Source of the DNA: an uncultured Muribaculum sp.
GTDB lineage: Bacteria; Bacteroidota; Bacteroidia; Bacteroidales; Muribaculaceae
DNA: 64,000 nucleotides
Assembly: GCA_910578785.1 (NCBI GenBank)
Contig: CAJTSJ010000014.1
Coordinates: 1-64,000 of the forward strand
Direction of reading: 5' to 3'
Shown: piece after piece, positions 41,650 through 51,565 of the stretch
Layout: every line of letters begins with the position of its first letter
Position numbering within the stretch: the first letter of the stretch is position 1
The notes under the pieces: generated by a model
Databases searched by the model: none
What the model was told of the DNA's origin: nothing
Seen by the model: the letters and a program-made list of their open reading frames with translations, nothing else
Translations under genes and position numbers: made by a program

Positions 41650-44205
41650 ATGAAACTACAAGTAAGCAACACTAATGCCCCCGTATGGCGCGACATTATG
41701 GTGAAAGCTGACTTACCAGCTAAGTTGAAACCCCTCGAAGTGATGTCTCGCAACCTTTGGTGGGTATGGAACAGCGAGGGCAAATCGCTTTTCCGAGATC
41801 TTAATCCCGACCTTTGGCGTTCACTCGGTGAAAATCCTGTAATGCTTCTGCAGAACCTCGGATTTGAACGTCTTCAGGAAATCATCAAGGACGAAGTCCT
41901 CATGGCACGCATCGAAAAGGTTTATGAAGACTTCAAGGCCTACATGAAGGTTCCGATGCGCAAAGACATCCCCTCTGTATCATATTTCTCCATGGAATAT
42001 GGTCTGTGCAACGCTCTTAAGATATACTCAGGTGGTCTTGGCGTTCTCGCCGGCGACTACATCAAAGAAGCATCCGACAGCTGTGTCGACATGACCGCTG
42101 TAGGTTTCCTTTACCGCTACGGCTACTTTACCCAGACACTCTCCGTCGACGGTCAGCAGATAGCCAACTATGAACCACAGAACTTCAACCAGCTTCCTAT
42201 CGACCAGGTGATGAACGAAGACGGCACTCCGATGATTCTCGAGGTTCCGTTCCCCGGACGCACCGTTTATTCACACATCTGGCGTGTTAACGTAGGCCGC
42301 ATGAGCCTCTATCTGATGGATACCGACTTCGACATGAACAGCGAGTTTGACCGTCAGATCACTCACCAGCTCTACGGTGGCGATTGGGAAAACCGCATCA
42401 AGCAGGAATATCTGCTCGGTATCGGCGGTGTGCTCATGCTCAAGAAACTCGGCATCAACAGCCAGCTCTACCACTGCAACGAAGGCCATGCCGCTCTGCT
42501 CAACCTGCAGCGCCTCGTAGACTTCGTACAGGAGAAGGGTCTTGACTTCAATACCGCTCTTGAGATGGTTCGCGCTTCAAGCCTTTACACAGTACACACT
42601 CCCGTACCTGCCGGACACGACTACTTCGACGAAGGCCTCTTCGGAAAATATATGGGCGAGTTCCCCGCCAAGCTCGGCATCTCTTGGGCCGACCTTATGA
42701 ACATGGGCCGCGAAAACCCCGATTCAAACGAACGCTTCTCGATGAGCGTGTTCGCCCTCAACACTTGCCAGGAAGCAAACGGCGTAAGCTGGCTGCACGG
42801 CGAAGTGTCAAAGAAGATGTTCGCAGGCATCTGGAAAGGCTACAATTGGGCTGAGTCACATGTAGGCTACGTGACCAACGGCGTACACATGCCGACTTGG
42901 GCCGCTTCTGAATGGAAAGAACTTTATGCCAAGACTTTCGGCGAAGATTTCCACAGCCACCAGAGCGATCCTAAAGTATGGGACAAGATTTACAGCGTAA
43001 GCGACGAAGACATCTGGAATCTCCGCATGACGATGAAGAACAAGTTCATCAACTTCGTTCGTCGTGACTTCCGTGAAAAGTGGATCAAGAACCAGGGCGA
43101 CCCCTCGCGCATCATGTCAATCGTTGACAAAATCAACCCGAATGCGCTTATCATCGGTTTCGCTCGTCGTTTCGCTACTTACAAGCGTGCCCACCTGTTG
43201 TTCAGCGACCTCGACCGCCTTTCAGCCATCGTCAACAACCCGCAGTTCCCCGTACAGTTCGTATTTGCAGGAAAGGCTCACCCCGCCGACGGCGCAGGCC
43301 AGGGTCTTATCCGTCGCATCATGGAGATTTCACGCATGCCCCAGTTCCTCGGTAAGATCATCTTCCTTGAGAACTACGACATGATTCTCGCCAAGCGTCT
43401 GGTATCGGGTGTTGACATCTGGTTGAACACTCCTACCCGTCCGCTCGAAGCATCAGGCACATCAGGCGAAAAAGCCGAAATGAACGGTGTACTTAACTTC
43501 TCGGTACTCGACGGATGGTGGTATGAAGGCTATCGCTTCTGCGAACAGGCCGGATGGGCGCTTACCGACAAGCGTACATTCACCGACCAGGCACAGCAGG
43601 ATCAGCTCGATGCCGCCACTATCTACTCGATGCTTGAAAACGAAATCATTCCTCTGTACTTTGCCAAGAATTCCAAGGGCTATTCTCCCGAGTGGATTCA
43701 GTATATCAAGAACTCCATAGCCAAGATCGCACCCCACTTCACCATGAAGCGCATGATTGACGACTACATCGAACGCTTCTACGAAAAGGAGGCAAAACGT
43801 TCAAAGGAACTTGGCGCACACGACTACAAGCTCGCCAAGGAGATTGTGGCCTGGAAGGAAAAAGTAGCCGCCGCATGGGACGGTGTAAAGGTTGTGTCGA
43901 TGGAAGACAACTACATGTCGGCAGGAAAGACCGGAGACTCCGCCGTGGTAACCATCAAGGTCGACACCAACGGGCTCGGTTCAAGTATCGGTGTTGAAAG
44001 CGTTCTCTTCCGCGTTGAAAACGGCGAAGAAAAGTTCGTGGAGACCGAACCTCTCAAGGTAGTGGCCGAGGAAGGCAACATCCTCACCTATCAGCTTAAG
44101 ACCACTCTTCGTGAGGCCGGTGTGTTCCGTTATTCTTACAGAATATATCCCGACAACAAACAGCTTCCTCATCGTCAGGACTTCGCTTACGTTCGTTGGA
44201 TTTAA
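41650..44205 (+). CDS. glgP: Alpha-glucan phosphorylase (GT35)
   Basis: The 851-residue enzyme belongs to the alpha-glucan phosphorylase group with an N-terminal DUF3417 region (NLWWVWNSEGKSLFRDLNPDLW). It releases glucose-1-phosphate from glycogen. The block YFSMEYGLCNALKIYSGGLGVLAGDYIKEASD and the pyridoxal-phosphate lysine region EASGTSGEKAEMNGVLNFSVLDGWW are conserved; the latter matches the classical EASGTGNMK motif by position. The final 100 residues form an extra beta-rich domain. It is downstream of the GT3 synthase and followed by a terminator. Confidence 0.94.
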   Translation: MKLQVSNTNAPVWRDIMVKADLPAKLKPLEVMSRNLWWVWNSEGKSLFRDLNPDLWRSLGENPVMLLQNLGFERLQEIIKDEVLMARIEKVYEDFKAYMKVPMRKDIPSVSYFSMEYGLCNALKIYSGGLGVLAGDYIKEASDSCVDMTAVGFLYRYGYFTQTLSVDGQQIANYEPQNFNQLPIDQVMNEDGTPMILEVPFPGRTVYSHIWRVNVGRMSLYLMDTDFDMNSEFDRQITHQLYGGDWENRIKQEYLLGIGGVLMLKKLGINSQLYHCNEGHAALLNLQRLVDFVQEKGLDFNTALEMVRASSLYTVHTPVPAGHDYFDEGLFGKYMGEFPAKLGISWADLMNMGRENPDSNERFSMSVFALNTCQEANGVSWLHGEVSKKMFAGIWKGYNWAESHVGYVTNGVHMPTWAASEWKELYAKTFGEDFHSHQSDPKVWDKIYSVSDEDIWNLRMTMKNKFINFVRRDFREKWIKNQGDPSRIMSIVDKINPNALIIGFARRFATYKRAHLLFSDLDRLSAIVNNPQFPVQFVFAGKAHPADGAGQGLIRRIMEISRMPQFLGKIIFLENYDMILAKRLVSGVDIWLNTPTRPLEASGTSGEKAEMNGVLNFSVLDGWWYEGYRFCEQAGWALTDKRTFTDQAQQDQLDAATIYSMLENEIIPLYFAKNSKGYSPEWIQYIKNSIAKIAPHFTMKRMIDDYIERFYEKEAKRSKELGAHDYKLAKEIVAWKEKVAAAWDGVKVVSMEDNYMSAGKTGDSAVVTIKVDTNGLGSSIGVESVLFRVENGEEKFVETEPLKVVAEEGNILTYQLKTTLREAGVFRYSYRIYPDNKQLPHRQDFAYVRWI

Positions 44206-44233
44206 TCATCCGGACAAAACAACACTTTATATC

Positions 44234-44270
44234 AGCGGACCGATCCATTTTGGGTGCGGTCCGCTTGTTT
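44234..44270 (+). terminator. Terminator of the glycogen operon
   Basis: AGCGGACCG (44234-44242) pairs with CGGTCCGCT (44257-44265), followed by TGTTTTATC. Confidence 0.85.
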
Positions 44271-44375
44271 TATCTATTTTAGCAGTTATAGATCGATTTT
44301 TAGTTAACAATTCAACAATTATACGGCACCATGCGTTATGAGAGTATAAATAACTTAAAACGGAATAAAGGAATT

Positions 44376-44810
44376 ATGTTTAAGAAAAGATATCTGATAA
44401 CGGCCTTGAGCATATTGTTGTTAATCGCCTGCAGCGACACACTGTGGGACGAACTGCCTTCACCAATATCTACTTTCATAACGACATACTATCCAAACTC
44501 CGGAATCAGCAACTACAAGGAAGAGAACAATACCTACTACGTCAAAATCAAAAACGGTGCGTCACTCGTATTCGACAGCAACTACGACTGGACAGAGATT
44601 AACGGCAACGGAGTCCCGATTCCCAAAATATTCATTTTTAATGAAATGCCCAAGATATACCAGTATCTCGAAGCACGGGAACTTACATCCGACCTGATGG
44701 AAGCTAAAAACGAGCCAAGAAACATAATACTGACATTCACTGATTTCCGCCTCGAATATATAAAGGAGACAGGAGATATCAGAACCTATACCGAGAAACC
44801 GGACGCTTAG
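44376..44810 (+). CDS. PepSY-like lipoprotein
   Basis: This product of about 144 residues starts MFKKRYLITALSILLLIAC, a lipoprotein signal peptide. The mature part has the pattern of the Bacteroidetes PepSY-like (beta-lactamase-inhibitor-like) family: LPSPISTFITTYYPNSGISNYKEENNTYYVKIKNGASLVFDSNYDWTEING, in pieces. Such proteins are small periplasmic or surface binding domains without a defined ligand. An upstream ATG at 44331 gives a poor, basic extension. The end overlaps the convergent gene by 32 bp. Confidence 0.68.
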   Translation: MFKKRYLITALSILLLIACSDTLWDELPSPISTFITTYYPNSGISNYKEENNTYYVKIKNGASLVFDSNYDWTEINGNGVPIPKIFIFNEMPKIYQYLEARELTSDLMEAKNEPRNIILTFTDFRLEYIKETGDIRTYTEKPDA

Positions 44811-45768
44811 ACATCCGGATTTTACTCCGATGTATCGGGAAATTAAGCGTCAGAAGACCTTCTTCGTCGTAGACGGCAAAATCCTCGGAGCTCATCGGAC
44901 TCATTACACTGTCATACCACTTTAAGTCATAATTGTTTTCATATTGGGTCGTCGCGAGACGGCCTTTTATCATTAAAGGACGCCAGGCCGAAGCGTTCAC
45001 TTCTGCCCCGTCAACATATAGAAGCAGATAGCCGCCGGATCCGTCAGCGACGCATGCCAGCGTATACCGTCCTCCCAGACGAGCTCGGTAATCGTCAGTC
45101 TCTCTGTCGAAGAATGTCCACAGCCCCTCCATATCGTCAAGCGGACGCTCCAGACGCATGCGCAACCGCTCCGCATCCCAGCCGGAAGCAAGTTCCACGG
45201 CCGGATCAGGCACAGTCTCTACCACAGCATATTCCACATCGACCCTGCCTTCCGACATGATTCTCGCATCCGACAAGACAGGATGCCTTCTGTCGACAGC
45301 CATAATCCTGTTCAAGGACTTCGATCCGAAGTATACATTCAACATGCTGTCACGCCATTCCAAAGCCAAGGACAAATAGCCTCTGACCGCACCGACGTCC
45401 TTTCTCACCTCTACCGACTCGACAATGCTGTCCAGTCCGCCGGCGACAACTCCAACCGACACCACGACTGCACGCCGGTCAAGCAGATCGCCAAAGTCAG
45501 AGCCACGCGACCTGACACGCACATATTCATAATTACGCCCATCGGCATAGTTCCACGCAAAGCTCCACCAACAGGGGCTGTCGCCCCTCACCGCCTTGTC
45601 ATCGACCAGAGCACAGCGCAGATCCACTACCGACGACAATGCCAGAGTGTCGACCGACAACGACAAATCAGCGCCCAGCCTCGACGAGTCATAATACTCG
45701 CGTATCTGGCCGAAGCATGACATCGTAACCGCAAACAATAAGGATAAGAGAGAGAGGAGAGTTTTCAT
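44779..45768 (-). CDS. Hypothetical exported protein
   Basis: The 329-residue product has a clear signal peptide (MKTLLSLLSLLFAVTMSCFG) and a soluble, beta-rich body. Visible landmarks are CWWSFAWNYADGRNYEYVRVRSRGSDFGD, GGYLLLYVDGAEVNASAWRP and a C-terminal NFPIHRSKIRMSKR. I recognise no family. WSFAWNYADGR and the late WRP suggest an envelope or binding role, but that is a guess. It is 6 bp after miaA and so the last gene of the leftward operon. Confidence 0.6.
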   Translation of the reverse strand: MKTLLSLLSLLFAVTMSCFGQIREYYDSSRLGADLSLSVDTLALSSVVDLRCALVDDKAVRGDSPCWWSFAWNYADGRNYEYVRVRSRGSDFGDLLDRRAVVVSVGVVAGGLDSIVESVEVRKDVGAVRGYLSLALEWRDSMLNVYFGSKSLNRIMAVDRRHPVLSDARIMSEGRVDVEYAVVETVPDPAVELASGWDAERLRMRLERPLDDMEGLWTFFDRETDDYRARLGGRYTLACVADGSGGYLLLYVDGAEVNASAWRPLMIKGRLATTQYENNYDLKWYDSVMSPMSSEDFAVYDEEGLLTLNFPIHRSKIRMSKRPVSRYRF

Positions 45769-45774
45769 CGAAAT

Positions 45775-46701
45775 TTATTTTTTAGGCAACAAATTCATCA
45801 CCCTATGCAGGAATTCGTCCTTAGGCAAATCCCATGGCACCCAGTCGATATGGAATCCACGGCGTTCCATACCGCGGAACCAAGTCATCTGCCTTTTAGC
45901 GAACTGATGTATGGCTATCTCAAGTTCATTGACCATGTCATCATACGGCATCCTGCCTGTTAGATAATTTGTCAGATACTTGTATTCAAGCCCGTAATAA
46001 ATCAAATTTTCAGGCGGTACTCCAGAATCGAGCAGTCTCCTGACCTCATCGACCATACCTTCGTCAAGACGGCTGCGCAGTCGGCGGGTTATGCGGTTTC
46101 GGCGGTTCTCCCTATCAATATCCACGCCCACAATTACCACATTCGGCATAGGATGCGGTTCAGTTTTGACGGCCGCATCGGGATGCAGCCTGTAATATGT
46201 CTGTATCTCTATCGCGCGTATGGCCCTCTGGCATGAATCAACGTCCGTGACATTGTGAAGCACTTTAATATGCGACAGTATCTCCGTAAGCTCCTCAAGC
46301 GTCTTTCCTCGCAGCGAATCGCGCAACTCGGGATTCTCCGGGACTTCAGGCAAACGTATACCGTTAATTACCGATTCGACGTAAAGCCCGGTCCCGCCAC
46401 AAAGTATCGGGAATTTGCCGCGTTGTCTGACATCGGCATAAGCATTGTCAAAATCGCGCAGATACTCATAAAGGTTATACTTGTATCCTGCCGGACATAT
46501 ATCTATAAGATGGTACGGAACATCGTCATATTCCTCCAGATCCTTACCCGTTCCGATATCCATTCCACGGTATATCTGGCGGGAATCGGCACTCAGAATC
46601 TCGCCGTCAAGCGCCTTGGCCAAATCCACGGCACGGCCGGTCTTGCCCGAAGCGGTAGGCCCGGTGACAACAAGCAGATTGCAGTTATAATCCACGCACA
46701 T
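45775..46701 (-). CDS. miaA: tRNA dimethylallyltransferase
   Basis: The 308-residue enzyme transfers a dimethylallyl group to A37 of tRNAs reading UNN codons. The P-loop GPTASGKT is near the N-terminus, followed by LSADSRQIYRGMDIGTGK, LCGGTGLYVESVINGI and the C-terminal block IHQFAKRQMTWFRG. Length is normal. The start overlaps the end of the upstream membrane-protein gene by 17 nt, indicating an operon. Confidence 0.96.
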   Translation of the reverse strand: MCVDYNCNLLVVTGPTASGKTGRAVDLAKALDGEILSADSRQIYRGMDIGTGKDLEEYDDVPYHLIDICPAGYKYNLYEYLRDFDNAYADVRQRGKFPILCGGTGLYVESVINGIRLPEVPENPELRDSLRGKTLEELTEILSHIKVLHNVTDVDSCQRAIRAIEIQTYYRLHPDAAVKTEPHPMPNVVIVGVDIDRENRRNRITRRLRSRLDEGMVDEVRRLLDSGVPPENLIYYGLEYKYLTNYLTGRMPYDDMVNELEIAIHQFAKRQMTWFRGMERRGFHIDWVPWDLPKDEFLHRVMNLLPKK

Positions 46702-48016
46702 ACTTACGCCAAGCCCGTCTTAGATGATAGAATGGTTTGTCTTCATTCTCCTTGGCCACATAAAGCCATATCGGGTCATTGTAGTCGACCAAAAGATTCT
46801 TTATCTCGGCCAGATGGAATGAAGGTTTATAATGCTTGATATCGTACAGACGCATGCCGTCGCGGTCATAGGTCTTATAAGCCATCGTTATCGTATAGAT
46901 ACGGTATATCTCGCTTCCGAGCAAAGGCATGACTTCGCCGTTGTTCATCATCTCCTCGACTTTCCGCAATGGGAACCACTTGCCCTTGACGTTGCTCTCC
47001 GACATCACCGACATGCCGTCAAGCACTATGGCAAAATGAAATATATTGCTGTCTGCATGGTAGTTATAGTTTTCATACAAAAACTTTACATCCGCATGAA
47101 TCTTCTTGTCAGCCATTTTTTCGAAATACGACTGAGCGTCATAAGGCATAACACGTTCGCGGTAAGGGATATATAGCGACGCAGGAGTATCAAACTTTGA
47201 CGCCGAATCCGGCTTCCCTTCCGAATCGGCCACATCGGCCAGAAACACATTGTCACCGGATATAATTATATACCTCAGCAACGTAGTGGAGTCTTTTGCA
47301 TATGATTCGCCCTCAATATTCTGACGATAAAAAGCATATATTCCGAAATATCTAAGCGACATGTGGACCACCGACAACAGATAGAGCAATGCCGGGAGCC
47401 AATTGTAGAAGAACTTGTCGGAACTATTGAAATTGACGTTGGAGTAGCGTACCAGATAATACGTCCATGCATAGGCAGAGACTAAAATCGAAAATATGAA
47501 CAGCAAACGAACCTGATAGCGACTTTCCTGCGCATAGAGTTTGCCAAGAAAACCACGCTCAGACGACACTCCATAGCGTACCTTGCACTCATAACAGAAC
47601 GAGAAATCAAACTTTCTCAGATATGCCACACCCAGAACGACCGCCGTAGTCGTAGCAACAACGAGAACCGTCACATAAGGTATCCGCCTGTTGGCCGTGC
47701 CGACCACATACTCCTGCGGATCAATGAACTTCATATAGTAGAGATTGATGCCCACCATAATCACGGCCGAGAAGAAAAGGACTCTTGACACAAGCAGCGG
47801 CAGCAGATTGCACACCCCCTGCTTGTCAGGAGGCATACGGCGACTTCTCTTTACCATTATCAGCTGCAATGCAAGCACAAGAGCGGGAAGCCATATTTTG
47901 CTGATTAAAAATCCGCAAAATACCACCAAAGCCAATGATCCGGCCGACAAAGCCCAGTTGACCCAAAGGCTGTTTATTCCATTTGAATTCGCTCCTATAC
48001 GTCTGCGGCTATCCAT
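46685..48016 (-). CDS. Multi-spanning membrane protein of unknown function
   Basis: The 443-residue protein has about six hydrophobic segments in its first half (WALSAGSLALVVFCGFLI, LVSRVLFFSAVIMVGINLYY, VTVLVVATTTAVVLGVAYL, LLFIFSILVSAYAWTYYL, a further pair near 205-230). The second half is soluble, about 200 residues, with FDTPASLYIPYRERVMPYDAQSYFEKMADKKIHADVKFLYENY. I recognise no family. It is 2 bp after the dipeptidyl peptidase gene and overlaps miaA, so it is co-expressed with both. The soluble half may be cytoplasmic and regulatory, which I cannot test. Confidence 0.7.
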   Translation of the reverse strand: MDSRRRIGANSNGINSLWVNWALSAGSLALVVFCGFLISKIWLPALVLALQLIMVKRSRRMPPDKQGVCNLLPLLVSRVLFFSAVIMVGINLYYMKFIDPQEYVVGTANRRIPYVTVLVVATTTAVVLGVAYLRKFDFSFCYECKVRYGVSSERGFLGKLYAQESRYQVRLLFIFSILVSAYAWTYYLVRYSNVNFNSSDKFFYNWLPALLYLLSVVHMSLRYFGIYAFYRQNIEGESYAKDSTTLLRYIIISGDNVFLADVADSEGKPDSASKFDTPASLYIPYRERVMPYDAQSYFEKMADKKIHADVKFLYENYNYHADSNIFHFAIVLDGMSVMSESNVKGKWFPLRKVEEMMNNGEVMPLLGSEIYRIYTITMAYKTYDRDGMRLYDIKHYKPSFHLAEIKNLLVDYNDPIWLYVAKENEDKPFYHLRRAWRKYVRGL

Positions 48017-48018
48017 AG

Positions 48019-50202
48019 TTACTTTAAGTTCCTGTCAAAGAATTCGAGCATCTTGGTGAAGACCAAAGCACGCGCATTACATCCGTAGATAGAATGGTTC
48101 ATGTTCGGGAACAGCAGCATGTCGCAAAGTCTGCCCGACATCTGGAGCGCCGAAACGTATTCCATCGTGTTGGACAGATGCACGTTGTCATCAGCAGTTC
48201 CGTGCATTATCAACAATCGGGTGTTCATTCTGTCCACAAAGTTGATGGGTGAACCTTCTTCATATCCGTCTTCATTCTCACGCGGAGTCAGCATGAAGCG
48301 CTCCGTATAGATTGAATCATAGTAGCGCCAGCTTGTCACAGGAGCCACAGCCACCGCGGCCTTATACGGCGACGCCGTTGCGGAAGCGGCCATCAGAGTC
48401 TCATAGCCGCCGTAGCTCCAGCCATAAATACCTATTCGGCCGCCATCGACATAAGGCAGATTTCCTGCATAGCGCGCCGCCGCTATCTGGTCGATGGTCT
48501 CAAAATGTCCCAATCGACGATATACAGAGTGCTTGAATGCGCTTCCGCGCCCGCCCGTGCCACGTCCGTCGACGCTGATTACGACATAGCCCTTCTGGAC
48601 ATAATAGTAGTCCCAATCCATTTTCCATCGGTTAAGAACTTCCTGCGAACCTGGACCGCTGTACTGCGACATTATCACCGGATATTTCTTACCGGCATTG
48701 AAATCGGCCGGTTTGAGAATCGAACCGTTAAGTTCATTGCCGTCAGACTGCATGGTAAAGAATTCCTTAACCGGCATACCTGCATAGCGCGATGCATACT
48801 CATCATTGTCTTCAAGCACACGCAGGGTCTTGCCGGCCGACGAACATAGCGTATATACATTGGGGGTAGAGACATTGCTGTAATTCATCGTGAAGTATGC
48901 CATATCGCCGGAGAATGAAGCGGAGGAAGTTCCCTCTTTTTCTCCGAGAACCGTCGTCTTGCCTTTGGCGTCTATCTTGTTGACAACACGGTTAAGCGCG
49001 CCGGCAGTAGACTGATAGTAGTGAGCCGCGCCAGTCTTGTCATAACCATAATAGTCAGTCACATCAAAGTCGCCGGAAGTCAGCTGCTTCATCAGCGCCC
49101 CGGAATAGCTGTACTGATACAGGTGGTTGTAGCCCGTACGTTCCGAAGTCACGACAAAGAAATCAGGATATAGTTTAAGCATTTCCCACGCCGAGGGATC
49201 GACCCAGCCGTTCTTAACCTCATCGACATAGACCGACTTGGCCACTGTCGACTTGGGATTGACGGCATAAATCTCAATTCGGTTCTGGGCGCGGTTGAGC
49301 GTAGTCACCATCAACCGTTCAGGAGTCGAAGCATACTCTATGCGCGGGATATACTCTATATTGGAATCGCTGAATTTGACCTCCTTGGTCGAGCGGTTGT
49401 CGACGTTGTAGCTATGAAGCGAGACAACAGAATTCTGCTCGCCCGACACCGGATACTTGTATGTGTATGAACCCGGATAAAGGGCATATTCCCTTTTGGG
49501 ATCACATGAACCTTCATAGAGGGTAAACGAGTACAAAGGCACATCCGCTTCGTTGTACTTCAGATAGCAAAGCGTCATATTGTCCGGGGCCCACGTCATG
49601 GAGCATGACGTAGTAAACTCCTCTTCATAAGCCCAGTCGGGCACTCCGTTTATGACTTTGTTGAACTCACCGTCGGTAGTGACCGCAACCTCCGTATTAT
49701 AGTCAAGCTTGCGTATGTGTATATTGTTTTTAGCGACGAAAGCCACCATGCGTCCGTCAGGCGACCAGACAGGCGACTGCTGGCGGTTGAACTCCAGGCT
49801 CAAAGGCTTGAGCACATTGTGGCGCACCTCATATACATAGTATTCGGCCACAAACGAACGGCGATATATATATTCAGCCTCGGCATATACGAGTATATGC
49901 GATTCATCAGGGCTGAACTTAAATCCGCCGATTTTATCGAGCTGATAATCGCGCGATTTAGTCACGTCCATTATAGTCCCAAGCTCTTTGCCTGTCTTTA
50001 TGTCATAGCGTATTATCTGAGTCTTGTCGTCGTTAAGAGCCACATAGCTTTTCCCGTCGGCCATATATGTCATTCCGGCCGGCGACTTTACAGCGTTGGC
50101 AGGATAAACATATTCAGCGATATCATCGGCTGGCATCGCCGAAAGGGAGAATGCCACCGGAGCGAGTGCGAGAGATAGCAAAATCGACTTTACCGTATTC
50201 AT
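48019..50202 (-). CDS. Prolyl dipeptidyl/tripeptidyl peptidase (S9 family, DPP IV-like)
   Basis: The 727-residue exported protease has a signal peptide (MNTVKSILLSLALAPVAFSLSA), a beta-propeller domain (residues about 40-480) and a C-terminal alpha/beta hydrolase. The nucleophile motif is GWSYGG, with the later aspartate in GTADDNVH and histidine in NMNHSIYG. The N-terminal EEF motif region (DWAYEEEFTTS) carries the paired glutamates that bind the free amino group of the substrate in DPP IV. It releases Xaa-Pro dipeptides from peptides in the periplasm. It is 31 bp after the coiled-coil gene and 2 bp before a membrane-protein gene. Confidence 0.93.
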   Translation of the reverse strand: MNTVKSILLSLALAPVAFSLSAMPADDIAEYVYPANAVKSPAGMTYMADGKSYVALNDDKTQIIRYDIKTGKELGTIMDVTKSRDYQLDKIGGFKFSPDESHILVYAEAEYIYRRSFVAEYYVYEVRHNVLKPLSLEFNRQQSPVWSPDGRMVAFVAKNNIHIRKLDYNTEVAVTTDGEFNKVINGVPDWAYEEEFTTSCSMTWAPDNMTLCYLKYNEADVPLYSFTLYEGSCDPKREYALYPGSYTYKYPVSGEQNSVVSLHSYNVDNRSTKEVKFSDSNIEYIPRIEYASTPERLMVTTLNRAQNRIEIYAVNPKSTVAKSVYVDEVKNGWVDPSAWEMLKLYPDFFVVTSERTGYNHLYQYSYSGALMKQLTSGDFDVTDYYGYDKTGAAHYYQSTAGALNRVVNKIDAKGKTTVLGEKEGTSSASFSGDMAYFTMNYSNVSTPNVYTLCSSAGKTLRVLEDNDEYASRYAGMPVKEFFTMQSDGNELNGSILKPADFNAGKKYPVIMSQYSGPGSQEVLNRWKMDWDYYYVQKGYVVISVDGRGTGGRGSAFKHSVYRRLGHFETIDQIAAARYAGNLPYVDGGRIGIYGWSYGGYETLMAASATASPYKAAVAVAPVTSWRYYDSIYTERFMLTPRENEDGYEEGSPINFVDRMNTRLLIMHGTADDNVHLSNTMEYVSALQMSGRLCDMLLFPNMNHSIYGCNARALVFTKMLEFFDRNLK

Positions 50203-50233
50203 TTCTTATTTTTAATAATTGATATGTAATCTA

Positions 50234-51532
50234 TTAAAACAGCGACATTTGCGCATCATTAACAGGGGGTTGTTTCCTCGGAGGTTCCTGATAGCCGAAA
50301 TCGGAGTCGGAAGCTATTGACACCGACTTTATCACCGTACCTTCCGGCGGGGTGGCCACAAGCCATTCGGTCTCATCCAGAGTCTCGTCTATAGCAGAAA
50401 TCTTTGTTTGCGCGGGTTTGGACTTCTTTCTCCTTTTCCGTGGCTTGGGAGCATCCTTTCCGGAACTTTCATCCACGATTGAGGGTGTAACGTCGTCGAC
50501 AATCAGCGACGGAGCTGTATCGACAACAGCAGGCCTGTTCTCCAACGCCTTGTTGGCCTCAGCCAGTCTGGTTTCCATTTCTTCCGCACGGGCATTTGCT
50601 TCAGCAGTGCGCTTATCAGCTTCGGCCACACGGGCTTCAGCATCGGCCTTTACAGTCGCAATGCTGTCATCCAGTTCAGACAGACGCAGCTTCTGTTCCT
50701 CGATGACCTTGCGAAGTCCGGCTACATCCTTTCGGAGCTGTTCGGCCTCGGCCTCGCGTGCCATGTTCTGCGCATTCATAGCCGTGACGCGCTGATTGGC
50801 ATTCTCAAGATTCTCCCTAAGCTGTGCCGCCTCTTCACCGGCTCCCTCCTTCATCTGCTTACGTAGGTTGTCGAGGTCGGCCTTATATGCTTTGGCATCC
50901 TTCTCATGAACGGAAGCCACTTTAACCTTGTTCAGCAGGCTCTTTATTTCGAGCTGGAGTTGTTCCTTCTCGGCCTCGACGGAGCTGACTTTTCCTTCAA
51001 GATCACGTATACGTTCGTTAAAAGTGCGCTTCTGGCGGTCGGAGCTTATGCGCAGGTGCTTGATGTCGTCTTCAAGCTTTTCCACATTCTTGCCGTTTTC
51101 GCGAAGCTGGACGAGTTCCTGGCGCAATTTGGACGAAGATGCCTCGGCTTCAGTGCGGGCCTGTTCCCTGACATTCGCCTGATACCGGCCTATGTATTCC
51201 TTAAAAGAAGCGTCTATGCTGTCGTAGAGGTAACGGCGCTGCGCGTCTACATCCAGACATTTTCTGATAAAATCAGGCTGGGCGTCGTTAAACACCTGAA
51301 GCAGGCTGTCAAATATGGTGAGAGGGAAGTCAAGTTTATCAGGTTGCTCCGATTGGGACATCTCCGCAAGGTCCTCGCAGTCATCATCGGGCTGAGTGTC
51401 CTGGTCGCATGTCTCCGGCATGTGGGCCACCGACTGCTGCACGGGCAATGCCGACGGATATTCCACCCCGTCGCCATAGTCCTCGTCTTCGCTCCGGAAC
51501 CCCAAAGCGCGCATAAGTTTATTGAATGCCAT
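50234..51532 (-). CDS. Coiled-coil protein with C-terminal clamp-binding-like motif
   Basis: The 432-residue cytoplasmic protein has a short N-terminal domain, then a long coiled coil from about residue 115 to 335 (heptads such as LEDDIKHLRISSDRQKRTF and LEGKVSSVEAEKEQLQLEI). A basic patch follows (KPRKRRKKSKPAQTK), and the last five residues are QMSLF. Q-x-S-L-F matches the consensus peptide by which bacterial proteins bind the DNA polymerase beta sliding clamp. I do not recognise the family. The basic patch plus clamp motif suggests a DNA-associated role; this is inference. It lies between the receiver/PPDK_N gene (33 bp) and the peptidase gene (31 bp). Confidence 0.65.
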   Translation of the reverse strand: MAFNKLMRALGFRSEDEDYGDGVEYPSALPVQQSVAHMPETCDQDTQPDDDCEDLAEMSQSEQPDKLDFPLTIFDSLLQVFNDAQPDFIRKCLDVDAQRRYLYDSIDASFKEYIGRYQANVREQARTEAEASSSKLRQELVQLRENGKNVEKLEDDIKHLRISSDRQKRTFNERIRDLEGKVSSVEAEKEQLQLEIKSLLNKVKVASVHEKDAKAYKADLDNLRKQMKEGAGEEAAQLRENLENANQRVTAMNAQNMAREAEAEQLRKDVAGLRKVIEEQKLRLSELDDSIATVKADAEARVAEADKRTAEANARAEEMETRLAEANKALENRPAVVDTAPSLIVDDVTPSIVDESSGKDAPKPRKRRKKSKPAQTKISAIDETLDETEWLVATPPEGTVIKSVSIASDSDFGYQEPPRKQPPVNDAQMSLF

Positions 51533-51565
51533 AGCGCAAAATCACTCTTAATGTTTACAATCAGT

